From assembly GCA_964617385.1 (NCBI GenBank), contig CAZTYX010000004.1, forward strand, positions 1 to 44,297: a DNA stretch of 44,297 nt, read 5' to 3'. Both the position numbers and the translations under genes were made by a program. The DNA is from JADHMP01 sp964617385. GTDB taxonomy: Bacteria; Bacteroidota; Bacteroidia; Flavobacteriales; Flavobacteriaceae. Under the pieces are notes generated by a model. It was not told the DNA's origin and did not search any database. It was given only the letters and a program-made list of their open reading frames with translations. Below, piece after piece: positions 17,163 through 25,152 of this stretch (its first letter is position 1; the number at the start of each line of letters is the position of its first letter).

Positions 17163-18493
17163 AAAAACAAAACACTTATTTTATGATTGGGATTGGCGGC
17201 ATAGGTATGTCGGCTTTGGCCATTCATTTGATTCAAAATGGAGCTCAGGTGTGGGGATACGATAGGGAAGAAAGTCGAATTACTAAAAAGCTTGCTGCCC
17301 TTGGTGTTCAGCTTCTTTTTGATTCTCGAGTGGAGGCATTGCCTGAAGCTATAAAAAACAAAACGGTGGAGGTAATTTATACAGCCGCCATTCCAGAAGA
17401 ACATCCTCAGTGGCAATATTATTCTGGGCAAGGCAATCGCATGCTAAAAAGGGCTGCTTTTTTAGGACAATTGTCTAACCAAACCCGTTCAATAGCGATT
17501 GGAGGTACGCATGGAAAAACCACCACCACAGCTTTATTGGCACATTTAATGTATACCGATAAACGTAAATTTTCAGCTTTTGTGGGAGGAGTGGTTAAAG
17601 GATATGACACCAATTATATTCATACAGGCAGCGACTTAATTGTGCTTGAGGCAGATGAATACGATCGTTCATTTTTGCAGTTGTATCCCGCTTTGGGTGC
17701 CATTACCGCTATGGATGCTGATCATCTGGAAATTTATGGATCGCTTGAAGGGATTCAAAAAGGATATCGAGCCTTTGCTGCACAAGTGCAAGAAAAATTG
17801 GTGGTGGCTTCTGATTTGCCTCTTACTGGAATCACCTATGGTTTTGAACCAACAGCCGATTATTGTATTCAAAATATAGAGCCACAGCCAGGGGGTGTTC
17901 AATTTGATGTTATTTTTCCGCAGGGCGTCGAAAAGGCATTGTTTTTTAATCAACTTGGAAAACACAATCTAAAAAATGCATTGTGTGCATTAACCATGGC
18001 TCACCTAGAGGGGGTTTCGTTTGAAGTTATTCGCCAAGGTTTAGCTAGTTTTCCAGGCATAGAACGTCGCTTAAACCAATATGATATAGGAGATGCTGTT
18101 TTAATTGATGATTATGCCCACCACCCTGTTGAATTGGAGGCGCTTTTGGAGACGGTAAAAACAGCCTATCCTGATCGTAAAAATTGTATCGTTTTTCAAC
18201 CTCATTTGTTTTCTAGAACACGAGATTTTATGTCTGCTTTTGCAGCTGTCTTATCAAAATTTGATCAAATCATATTGTTAGATATTTATCCAGCGCGTGA
18301 AAAATCTATACCAGGAATTACTGCTCAAACCCTTTTGAAACAAATTTCAAATCCTCAAAAAACGATATGTAAAAAAGAGGCCCTGAAAGACACTATAGAT
18401 ACCTCATCGGCTACATTGATTGTTATGGCCGGCGCAGGTGATATTGGTCTTGAAGTTCAAAAATTAGTAGCCCCATTAAAACCGTCAATATGA
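17159..18493 (+). CDS. murC: UDP-MurNAc:L-alanine ligase MurC
   Basis: MurC adds L-alanine to UDP-MurNAc, the first step of the stem peptide. The 444-aa protein has the N-terminal GIGGIGMSALA nucleotide-binding loop, the ATP loop GGTHGKTTTT near residue 120, EADEYDRSF, DADHLEIYG, FPGIERRLN and DDYAHHPVE, which are MurC signatures. Length is slightly shorter than E. coli MurC (491 aa). It overlaps murG upstream and ftsQ downstream, each by four bases, in keeping with one tightly coupled operon. Confidence 0.96.
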   Translation: MKKQNTYFMIGIGGIGMSALAIHLIQNGAQVWGYDREESRITKKLAALGVQLLFDSRVEALPEAIKNKTVEVIYTAAIPEEHPQWQYYSGQGNRMLKRAAFLGQLSNQTRSIAIGGTHGKTTTTALLAHLMYTDKRKFSAFVGGVVKGYDTNYIHTGSDLIVLEADEYDRSFLQLYPALGAITAMDADHLEIYGSLEGIQKGYRAFAAQVQEKLVVASDLPLTGITYGFEPTADYCIQNIEPQPGGVQFDVIFPQGVEKALFFNQLGKHNLKNALCALTMAHLEGVSFEVIRQGLASFPGIERRLNQYDIGDAVLIDDYAHHPVELEALLETVKTAYPDRKNCIVFQPHLFSRTRDFMSAFAAVLSKFDQIILLDIYPAREKSIPGITAQTLLKQISNPQKTICKKEALKDTIDTSSATLIVMAGAGDIGLEVQKLVAPLKPSI

Positions 18494-19209
18494 AATATAA
18501 ATCGATTTTATTTTTTGTGTTAAGTCTCTTAATATTGGTTTTTGCTGTGTTATTTGCTGTCTATAAAAACAACCAAATAAAGACCTTTGAAGTCTTGATA
18601 GAATATCCCGAGACCCCCCATTTTATTAATGATTCTATCGTTAATAAATTGTTAACACAAAACCCTTTCTTTACGTCTGGGAAGCTTAAAGATAGTTTAG
18701 TTTTGAATGAGGTTGAAGCCGTTTTAGAACAGCATGCCGTGGTAGAAAATGCAGAAGTTTATCTAAAACCTTCGGGCATTTTAGGAATTAAAATAACAGA
18801 AAGAAAACCTTTTTTCTTGGTGGAAGACACGCTGAAATATTTTGTTGACAAGAAAGCAAAACGGTTTCCGTTTGCGCCGTATTATGAGCAGGCATTACCA
18901 GTTTTTTCAGGCCATCTTCCCGAAGAAAAAACGCCTGAAGTAATTCAATTTTTAAGCCGTATTGAGGAAGAACCTTTTTTAACGTCCGAATTAAAGGCAC
19001 TCCGCTATCAAAATGAAAAATATGAAATGACATTGCGTTCGTTTCCCTTTCAGGTAGTTTTAGGAAGCCTTCAAAAAATAGATCATAAAATAGAAAAACT
19101 CAAAATATTTTGTGCTTACCAAAGAGCGCAAGATACCCTTGTTGGGTTTAAGCAAATAAATGTTCAATATGCCAATCAAGTTGTGGCATTAACACCTAAA
19201 GAACGATGA
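18490..19209 (+). CDS. ftsQ: Cell division protein FtsQ/DivIB
   Basis: FtsQ is a bitopic division protein that links the early and late divisome. The 239-aa protein has a short N-terminus, one membrane segment (about 5-25) and a periplasmic region in which a POTRA-like part (about 30-105) precedes the beta domain; the segment ILGIKITERKPFFLVE is the recognisable FtsQ/DivIB core. Overall similarity to proteobacterial FtsQ is low, so the call also rests on its position between murC and ftsA with ATGA overlaps on both sides. Confidence 0.88.
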   Translation: MKYKSILFFVLSLLILVFAVLFAVYKNNQIKTFEVLIEYPETPHFINDSIVNKLLTQNPFFTSGKLKDSLVLNEVEAVLEQHAVVENAEVYLKPSGILGIKITERKPFFLVEDTLKYFVDKKAKRFPFAPYYEQALPVFSGHLPEEKTPEVIQFLSRIEEEPFLTSELKALRYQNEKYEMTLRSFPFQVVLGSLQKIDHKIEKLKIFCAYQRAQDTLVGFKQINVQYANQVVALTPKER

Positions 19210-20516
19210 AAAACAATAAAGTTGCCGTAGGGCTTGACATTGGAACCACCAAAATTGTAGCCTTGGTGGGGCAAAAAAATGAATTCAACAAAATTGATAT
19301 ACTCGGGGTTGGAAAATCCAAAAGCTTGGGTGTGCACCGCGGGGTGGTCAACAACATAACGCAAACCATACAATCTATTCAACAGGCTGTGGCAGAAGCC
19401 ACCGCTGAATCGGGTCAAGAATTTGAAGAAGTTGTGGTGGGTATTGCGGGGCAACACATTAGGAGTATTCAACACAGTGATTATATTACACGCCCCAACG
19501 CTGATGAAGTGATTAATGAAGAAGATATTCAAAAGTTGATTCAACAGGTGTATAAATTGGTGATGTTGCCTGGAGAAGAAATAATTCATGTATTGCCTCA
19601 GGAGTATAAGGTTGATGGAGTAGGGGAAATCAAAGAACCTATTGGGATGTATGGCGGCCGATTAGAAGCCAATTTTCATGTGGTGGTGGGCCAAATATCT
19701 TCCATACGCAACATTGGCAGATGTATAAAAAGTGCGGGCTTGGATATGGCAAACATTACATTGGAGCCATTGGCTTCTGCAGAAGCTGTTTTGAGTCAAG
19801 AAGAAAAAGAAGCGGGTGTGGCACTCATCGATATTGGGGGTGGCACCACTGATCTAGCCATTTTTAAAGACGGTATTATTAGACACACTGCCGTGATTCC
19901 CTTTGGAGGCAATGTAATTACGGAAGATATAAAAGAAGGCTGTTCCATTATTGAAAAACAAGCAGAACTTTTAAAAGTAAAATTTGGTTCGGCTTGGCCG
20001 GGTGAAAATCGGGATACAGAAATTGTTTCTATTCCTGGCCTAAGAGGAAGAGACCCTAAAGAAATTTCACTTAAAACCCTTTCCAAAATAATCAACGCTC
20101 GTGTGGTAGAAATTATTGAGCAAGTCTATTTAGAGATCAAAAATTATGGCCACGATGAACAAAAAAAGAAACTCATTGCGGGTATTGTGCTTACAGGTGG
20201 GGGCAGTCAATTAAAACATTTAAAGCAGTTGGTAGAATACATAACTGGAATGGATTCGCGTGTGGGTTATCCTAGTGAACACCTGGCCGGAAAAACCCAA
20301 GAGAGTGTGGCCAGCCCACTTTTTGCTACCTCAGTGGGATTGTTGATGAATGCCATTGAAAAGCAAGGAGATGAAGAATTACCTCCCGCAGAAGCACAGC
20401 AAGAGCTTTCTGAAGAAAGTGATGTTTCAGAAACGGTGGCTTCCAAACCAAAGGATCGAAAAACCATTTTGGAAAAATTTGGAGATCGATTGAAAGAATT
20501 TTTAGATAACGCCTAA
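19206..20516 (+). CDS. ftsA: Cell division actin-like protein FtsA
   Basis: FtsA is an actin-fold ATPase that tethers FtsZ to the membrane and recruits later division proteins. The 436-aa protein has the phosphate-1 loop AVGLDIGTTKIVALVG (7-22), the family 1C (SHS2) insertion, the phosphate-2 stretch ALIDIGGGTTDLAIF and the adenosine motif GIVLTGGGSQLK. It ends in a basic amphipathic helix, ILEKFGDRLKEFLDNA, the expected membrane-targeting sequence. It overlaps ftsQ by four bases and is followed after ten bases, with an AAAGGA ribosome-binding site, by ftsZ. Confidence 0.96.
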   Translation: MKNNKVAVGLDIGTTKIVALVGQKNEFNKIDILGVGKSKSLGVHRGVVNNITQTIQSIQQAVAEATAESGQEFEEVVVGIAGQHIRSIQHSDYITRPNADEVINEEDIQKLIQQVYKLVMLPGEEIIHVLPQEYKVDGVGEIKEPIGMYGGRLEANFHVVVGQISSIRNIGRCIKSAGLDMANITLEPLASAEAVLSQEEKEAGVALIDIGGGTTDLAIFKDGIIRHTAVIPFGGNVITEDIKEGCSIIEKQAELLKVKFGSAWPGENRDTEIVSIPGLRGRDPKEISLKTLSKIINARVVEIIEQVYLEIKNYGHDEQKKKLIAGIVLTGGGSQLKHLKQLVEYITGMDSRVGYPSEHLAGKTQESVASPLFATSVGLLMNAIEKQGDEELPPAEAQQELSEESDVSETVASKPKDRKTILEKFGDRLKEFLDNA

Positions 20517-20526
20517 AGGAAAAAAC

Positions 20527-22740
20527 ATGGAGAACGATTTAACAAACGACTTTAATTTCGATTTACCAAAAAATAAAAGCAATGTCATCAAGGTGATTGG
20601 CGTTGGCGGTGGTGGTAGCAATGCTATCAACTACATGTTTAGTCAAGGTATCAATGGGGTTGATTTTGTGGTTACAAACACCGATGCACAAGCCCTAACG
20701 GAAAGTCCTGTGCCTATCAAAATTCAGCTGGGGGCCAGCCTCACGGAAGGCTTGGGTGCTGGAGCTAATCCAGAAGTAGGGGCTCTTGCTGCCCAAGAAA
20801 GTAAAGTCGAATTAGAAAATTTGTTGAACACAAAAACCAAAATGGTTTTTATCACAGCCGGCATGGGCGGGGGAACGGGCACTGGAGCGGCCCCCATCAT
20901 TTCTAAAATGGCCAAAGATTTAGATATTCTTACTGTGGGAATTGTTACCATGCCCTTTCAGTTTGAAGGAAAAATACGATTGGAACAGGCTCAATTGGGG
21001 CTTGAGAAAATGAAACAAAACGTTGATGCACTTATTGTTATTAATAATAATAAGTTGCGTATGGTTTATGGGAATTTGGGCTTTAAGGCCGGTTTCTCAA
21101 AAGCAGATGAAGTTTTGGCCACAGCAGCGCGGGGTATAGCAGAAGTTATAACCCATCATTATACCCAAAATATAGATTTAAAAGACGCCAAAACAGTCCT
21201 CACCAATTCGGGTACGGCCATAATGGGTTCTGGCACTGCCTCAGGTTCTAATCGTGCCCAAGAGGCCATTGCCAATGCCTTAGATTCTCCTTTGCTTAAC
21301 GACAATAAAATCACAGGTTGTAAAAATGTGTTGTTGCTAATTGTTTCTGGAGTGGAAGAGATTACAATAGATGAAATTGGTGAAATAAATGATTATATAC
21401 AGGCTGAAGCCGGCAACCACACCAATATTATTATGGGTGTTGGCGAAGACGAAAGTTTAGGAAACGCAATTGCCGTTACAGTGATTGCCACCGGTTTTGG
21501 TGTTGAGCAGCAATTGGAAATAGCCAATACAGAGGCAAAAAAAATTATCCATACGCTAGAAGACGAACAAAAAGTAGAGCATAATTTGATGGATAATGCC
21601 CCTGCCTTATCCACTCCAATGGAGCAAGGTTTTGATGCGCCGCTGGAAGAGAATGCCGTTGGCGAATCAAAATTCAATTTGGAGGATGAGGAAGAAGCGT
21701 TTCTTATAAAAGAAATCATGAACATGGATGTGGTTTATGAGATAATTGAAGCAGAACCCGAAGCCCACCCTGCGGCTGAAGCTATTGAAGAAGTAGCCCA
21801 AGAGGAGCCCCTTTTTATGGCCGACCAAAACCAAAACATGGATGCGAATTTGGCAGAAGAACCTCAAGACCGTTTTGATGAAGAAATGCTCCAAGCTTCT
21901 GTTGAGGAAGAAACAACATTGGATATTGCCTTTGCTGAGGTAACGGAAAGTGAAGATGCAGCAGAGGAAAATGTGGGTATAGAAAATTTTGAAGAAACTT
22001 TCCAGCCGCAAACTGAAATGGAAAATGAGATTGAAACTCCATTGGCTTTCGCGCCCGTTGCAGGGGAAGAAATTACGTCTGTGTCTGAAGGTCAAGAAGA
22101 GGATTTGCCAGTGTCCCAAGAATTTGTAATTAATGAAATTTCAGCCGAAGATTTGGCTGATATCGAAGTGCATGATCCAGAGCATGTTGAAAGTGACGAA
22201 TCGCAAATTACTATGGATTTTGAAAAACCTTTTCAAGAAGTTCATGAAAGAAAAGAAGCACTAGATGTTATAGCTCATTTGGATGAAGAACCACAAGAAA
22301 TCGAACGTCTTCAAGGGGATGAAATGCCTACAGAAAAAACCTTTGATTTTGAAGAACAATCCATTCAGTTTGAGCTAAAGACAGTTGCCCCTGATGATTC
22401 AACAGAAATGGAGGAGACGGTTTTTGAAGATGAAACAGCAATAGTAAAAAAGGACCCTCCTGTTCAGCAAAAAGCAGATCCCTTTGATCAACCCATTGAA
22501 GCGTCTTTATCTAAAAACAATGAAATACGAAAAGCGCAGTTAAAACAATTTAATTATAAGTTTAAGCATCAGTTGCAGCAAATTGATGAATTGGAAAGCA
22601 AACCTGCATTTGAACGTCAGGGACTAGATCTCACCGAAATGGAAACGCCACCACCCTCTAGAACCAGTTTGAGAGAGGGGGATGACGACGAGTTGCATTT
22701 GCGATCTAACAACTCTTTTTTACATGATAATGTAGATTGA
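20527..22740 (+). CDS. ftsZ: Cell division GTPase FtsZ with very long acidic C-terminal linker
   Basis: FtsZ is the tubulin-like GTPase that forms the division ring. Residues about 18-335 are a normal FtsZ core: GVGGGGSNA (26-34), the GTP-binding tubulin signature GGGTGTG (114-120) and the catalytic T7 loop NIDLKD (215-220), with its N, D and D residues conserved. The protein is 737 aa, roughly twice the length of E. coli FtsZ. The extra part is a low-complexity acidic linker (about 340-700). Residues 450-566 contain no Lys or Arg and 39 Asp/Glu in 117. The last ~25 residues, ending SNNSFLHDNVD, look like the conserved C-terminal peptide of Flavobacteriia that binds FtsA. A ribosome-binding AAAGGA precedes the ATG. 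Confidence 0.96.
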   Translation: MENDLTNDFNFDLPKNKSNVIKVIGVGGGGSNAINYMFSQGINGVDFVVTNTDAQALTESPVPIKIQLGASLTEGLGAGANPEVGALAAQESKVELENLLNTKTKMVFITAGMGGGTGTGAAPIISKMAKDLDILTVGIVTMPFQFEGKIRLEQAQLGLEKMKQNVDALIVINNNKLRMVYGNLGFKAGFSKADEVLATAARGIAEVITHHYTQNIDLKDAKTVLTNSGTAIMGSGTASGSNRAQEAIANALDSPLLNDNKITGCKNVLLLIVSGVEEITIDEIGEINDYIQAEAGNHTNIIMGVGEDESLGNAIAVTVIATGFGVEQQLEIANTEAKKIIHTLEDEQKVEHNLMDNAPALSTPMEQGFDAPLEENAVGESKFNLEDEEEAFLIKEIMNMDVVYEIIEAEPEAHPAAEAIEEVAQEEPLFMADQNQNMDANLAEEPQDRFDEEMLQASVEEETTLDIAFAEVTESEDAAEENVGIENFEETFQPQTEMENEIETPLAFAPVAGEEITSVSEGQEEDLPVSQEFVINEISAEDLADIEVHDPEHVESDESQITMDFEKPFQEVHERKEALDVIAHLDEEPQEIERLQGDEMPTEKTFDFEEQSIQFELKTVAPDDSTEMEETVFEDETAIVKKDPPVQQKADPFDQPIEASLSKNNEIRKAQLKQFNYKFKHQLQQIDELESKPAFERQGLDLTEMETPPPSRTSLREGDDDELHLRSNNSFLHDNVD

Positions 22741-22764
22741 TCTTTACCACTATAAATTTTTAAG

Positions 22765-23220
22765 ATGACATTAGAAGAAAAAATTACGGAGGCAATGAAG
22801 GCGGCTATGAGGGCCAAAGACAAAGAAGCTTTGGAGGCCTATAGAGCTGTTAAATCTGCCTTATTGTTGGCTAAAACCGAGGGTGGTTCAAAAGGAGCTC
22901 TTAGCCTAGAAGACGAGATAAAACTCCTTCAAAAGTTAGTGAAGCAACGGCAAGAAAGTGCCACTATTTTTAGAGAACAAAAACGAGAGGATTTGGCGGT
23001 TCCAGAAGAAAATCAGGCGGTTCTCATTCGTCAATTTTTGCCTGAACCTTTAGATGAAGCCACCGTGATCAAAGAAGTGGAGGCCATCATTAATACGCTT
23101 GGGGCCAATTCTATGAAAGATATGGGCAAAGTAATGGGCATGGCCAATGCTAAAATGGCGGGCCGGGTGGACGGAAAAACCTTAGCTATGGTGATAAAAG
23201 CAAAACTCGGAAACGCTTAA
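22765..23220 (+). CDS. GatB/YqeY domain-containing protein
   Basis: The 151-aa protein is a YqeY-family protein: a helical domain also found at the C-terminus of GatB, the subunit of the amidotransferase that corrects misacylated tRNA. Stand-alone YqeY proteins may bind tRNA, but their role is not established. Segments seen are EAYRAVKSALLLAKTE near residue 28, RQESATIFREQ, a QFLPEPLDE stretch typical of the family, and GKVMGMANAKMAGRVDGK near the C-terminus. It starts 24 bases after ftsZ on the same strand and may be read from the same transcript. Its stop overlaps that of the convergent gene by four bases (TTAA). Confidence 0.9.
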   Translation: MTLEEKITEAMKAAMRAKDKEALEAYRAVKSALLLAKTEGGSKGALSLEDEIKLLQKLVKQRQESATIFREQKREDLAVPEENQAVLIRQFLPEPLDEATVIKEVEAIINTLGANSMKDMGKVMGMANAKMAGRVDGKTLAMVIKAKLGNA

Positions 23221-23471
23221 AAAATTTCCCAATCTTTTTTACCTTGTTCGCGTTGTAGCTTCACATATTCATTCCATTTTTTCATGTCCTCAATGTCGGG
23301 CATAATAGGAACGTGTCTATGGTCATCAAAAATCTTTTGCTTTTCTTGCTCGGTCAGATGGAGCGCTTCCTGATGGATTTTATTAAAGTAGCCCTCCAAG
23401 AATAAAATGGGGTTGGCTTGCACTCGTTTATATATTTCAATAAACAACGATATGTACGTTTCTTTATCCAT
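23217..23471 (-). CDS. Hypothetical 84-aa protein
   Basis: I do not recognise a family. The 84-aa product is soluble, charged and predicted mostly helical, with no signal peptide or membrane segment. It is rich in Lys, Glu, Gln and aromatic residues, and has the segment HRHVPIMPDIEDMKKWNEY in its second half. It is judged real because its frame is intact from an ATG, it sits in a gap with no competing gene, and its stop overlaps that of yqeY by four bases, the same arrangement as four other convergent pairs in this window. The XRE regulator lies 56 bases upstream on the same strand and may share its transcript. Confidence 0.6.
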   Translation of the reverse strand: MDKETYISLFIEIYKRVQANPILFLEGYFNKIHQEALHLTEQEKQKIFDDHRHVPIMPDIEDMKKWNEYVKLQREQGKKDWEIF

Positions 23472-23527
23472 TCTGAGGAACTAAAAGAACTAGAAAATAA
23501 GCATTGAATCCAAGTGATTCGGTTTGG

Positions 23528-23755
23528 TTAACTCCCCTCAACTTCTTTAAAAAAATCTGCGAGACTAATGCCTAAACCATCACATACTTTTTTTAATATT
23601 AGAATTGAAACATTTACGTTTCCTTTCTCAATTATCGAGGCATATTTCCGGTCAATTCCAATTTTATAGGCAAATTTTTCTTGACTCAATCCTTTCCCAA
23701 GTCTTAAGGTTTTGATTGTTAAGGATATCGTTTGTAGCAATGGTCTGTTTTCCAT
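23528..23755 (-). CDS. XRE-family helix-turn-helix regulator
   Basis: The 75-aa protein is essentially one HTH_3 (Cro/C1-type) DNA-binding domain: LRLGKGLSQEKFAYKIGIDRKY supplies the helix-turn-helix and ASIIEKGNVNVSILILKKVCDGLGISLADFF the rest of the fold. Such single-domain proteins act as repressors or control proteins, for example in restriction-modification, toxin-antitoxin or phage systems. No partner of those types is adjacent. The ATG at 23755 has an AGGAG about 14 bases upstream. A palindromic site 45-71 bases upstream (23800-23826) is a plausible autoregulatory operator. The gene may continue into the 84-aa gene. Confidence 0.85.
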   Translation of the reverse strand: MENRPLLQTISLTIKTLRLGKGLSQEKFAYKIGIDRKYASIIEKGNVNVSILILKKVCDGLGISLADFFKEVEGS

Positions 23756-23799
23756 TTAATAAAATCAAGCTCCTAAAGTAACAAAAGAATTATATTAAA

Positions 23800-23826
23800 G
23801 TATTGTAATATATTACGTTACAATAC
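23800..23826. repeat. Nested palindrome, candidate XRE operator
   Basis: GTATTGTAA (23800-23808) is matched by its exact reverse complement TTACAATAC (23818-23826). Inside it lies the 12-base perfect palindrome GTAATATATTAC (23805-23816). It sits upstream of the XRE gene in the position expected for a promoter or operator. Binding is inferred, not shown. Confidence 0.55.
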
Positions 23827-23874
23827 AATACCCCGTATTAAAATACATCAAAATTTTTAAAAAAATAGTTTGTT

Positions 23875-23901
23875 CCATTGGTTCTCAAAGTGAACCAATG
23901 G
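23875..23901. repeat. Perfect 10-bp inverted repeat
   Basis: CCATTGGTTC (23875-23884) and GAACCAATGG (23892-23901) form a perfect stem with a 7-base loop. Neither side has a T-run of the kind a rho-independent terminator would need, so it may be a protein-binding site or an RNA hairpin. It lies 175 bases beyond the tRNA 3' end. Confidence 0.5.
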
Positions 23902-23948
23902 TTATTTGTAGTGAAAAAACATAGTTATGATTATTGTAATTTCAATAG

Positions 23949-23976
23949 ATACAAGAGGATTCAAACCCTTTTGTAT
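23949..23976 (-). repeat. Hairpin resembling a tRNA T-arm
   Basis: A 10-bp stem with one mismatch (23949-23958 with 23967-23976) encloses an 8-base loop. On the minus strand it contains GGGTTTGAATCCTC, which matches the T-arm of the nearby tRNA-Arg (24086-24099) at 13 of 14 positions. It may be a remnant of a tRNA gene or an attachment-site relic. Confidence 0.4.
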
Positions 23977-24076
23977 GAAATGCTACAGAAACTATTTTAT
24001 TTAAACCTAATACGGATGTAAAATGAAACCTATGGGATAAACAATAAATATTACCTCTTCTATAGGCTTGTTAAAG

Positions 24077-24150
24077 TGACCCAGGGAGGATTCGAACCCC
24101 CAACCCTCAGAGCCGAAATCTGATATTCTATCCAGTTGAACTACTGGGCC
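24077..24150 (-). tRNA. tRNA-Arg (anticodon UCG)
   Basis: The minus strand folds into a complete 74-nt cloverleaf: 7-bp acceptor stem (one G-U), 4-bp D-stem, 5-bp anticodon stem around the loop TTTCGGC, a 5-nt variable loop, and a 5-bp T-stem with loop TTCGAAT. The anticodon is UCG, reading CGA (Arg). A20 and C35, both arginine identity elements, are present. The discriminator is A73 and the 3' CCA is not encoded. A near-consensus promoter box lies just upstream. Confidence 0.95.
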
Positions 24151-24162
24151 TTTAGATTGGTG

Positions 24163-24170
24163 TAAAAGTA
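24163..24170 (-). promoter_or_regulatory. Probable tRNA-Arg promoter box
   Basis: The minus strand reads TACTTTTA, seven of eight matches to TAnnTTTG, 12 bases before the tRNA 5' end. The position is right but the motif is imperfect. Confidence 0.35.
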
Positions 24171-24325
24171 GTGAAATGAAAACATAAAGAATAAAAAAGG
24201 GGACATTTTTAATAGCCCCTCTCTTTGTGCGAAATAAAAAATTATAAATGATGATCGATATCCAGTAGTTGTTTATTGAAGTTTAAAAATCTACATATGA
24301 ATCACAAATTTCCTTTTTGCTAATC

Positions 24326-25042
24326 ATGAAAAATAAAATATTTGTTATTAACCTAGATTCTTCAACGAAAAGATGGCTTAAAATTAAAAATCAACTCTTA
24401 AAATTTAATTTAGATTATGAGAGAATATCTGCTGTAGACGGAAGGATTGAGGCTCATATTAATAAAAAATATGACCCTTATAAAAACAAAATGAATTACC
24501 ACAGGCCGATGTCTAAAGGCGCAATAGGATGTTATTTATCACATATAAAATGTTGGAAAAAAATCATTAAAGAAAAATTAGATTTTGGAATTATACTCGA
24601 AGATGACGTTAAACTAATTAAAGATTTAAACGATTTGCCTAAACTGCTGTCTAATGAGAATTTTCCAAAATGGGAATATATTAAAATTGGAGAAGTTCCT
24701 ATAAAGAGAAAGACTAAAGTATTGGAACAAATAGAACATTTTAGTGTTGTTAGATATTTAAAAAAACCACCTGCTGGAACTTTTGGTCAAGTGGTTTCTT
24801 TCAATGGAGCAAAAAAACTAATTAAAAATTCTCAAAAATTTTATAGACCTGTTGATATTGACATACAATATACTTGGGAACACAAACTTATTATTTTAGG
24901 TATTAAACCATATTTTGTTGATTCATTTAATAGACAAAGTGATATAAATGATATAGACGATAGAAAGAAATTAAAATCTCGTCCTTTAGTTAAAATGATT
25001 AATATTATCAATGAATTTATCCATCGAAAATTTGATTTCTAA
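24326..25042 (+). CDS. Glycosyltransferase family 25 (LPS-type) protein
   Basis: The 238-aa protein is a GT25 enzyme, the family of lipooligosaccharide beta-galactosyltransferases and related enzymes. It begins IFVINLDSSTKRW, the typical GT25 N-terminus, followed by RISAVDG, GAIGCYLSHIKCW and the metal-binding ILEDDV motif near residue 89. It probably adds a sugar to a surface glycan; donor and acceptor are unknown. ATG 24326 was chosen over an in-frame TTG at 24317. Base composition differs from the neighbours: 24361-24420 has only 12 G+C in 60, against about 26 in 60 counted at 16801-16860. Together with its place beside a tRNA gene and the absence of other glycan genes, this suggests acquisition by transfer. 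Confidence 0.88.
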   Translation: MKNKIFVINLDSSTKRWLKIKNQLLKFNLDYERISAVDGRIEAHINKKYDPYKNKMNYHRPMSKGAIGCYLSHIKCWKKIIKEKLDFGIILEDDVKLIKDLNDLPKLLSNENFPKWEYIKIGEVPIKRKTKVLEQIEHFSVVRYLKKPPAGTFGQVVSFNGAKKLIKNSQKFYRPVDIDIQYTWEHKLIILGIKPYFVDSFNRQSDINDIDDRKKLKSRPLVKMINIINEFIHRKFDF

Positions 25043-25152
25043 CGAAATCAAAAACAATGTTTACGAGATGGCAGTCATTTTTTGAAATGAATATAAAAAT
25101 GCAATTTGATAGAGAATATTAATTTTTTTTTATATTTAATAAAATTTACATA

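Larger units (their letters stand above)
23756..24076. other. Gene-free AT-rich stretch with three inverted repeats
   Basis: No convincing coding frame is present on either strand. The region holds a palindromic cluster at 23800-23826, a perfect 10-bp inverted repeat at 23875-23901 and a T-arm-like hairpin at 23949-23976, each listed separately. It separates the XRE gene from the 3' end of tRNA-Arg. Confidence 0.6.

Noticed and set aside
21667..22119. 150-aa open frame opposite ftsZ
   Set aside because: It is the mirror image of the acidic Glu-rich linker (Phe/Leu-rich on the other strand) and has no start context or homology I recognise.
24185..24225. AGGGG...CCCCT inverted repeat as a terminator
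   Set aside because: Only five base pairs with a long loop and no following T-run; too weak to call.
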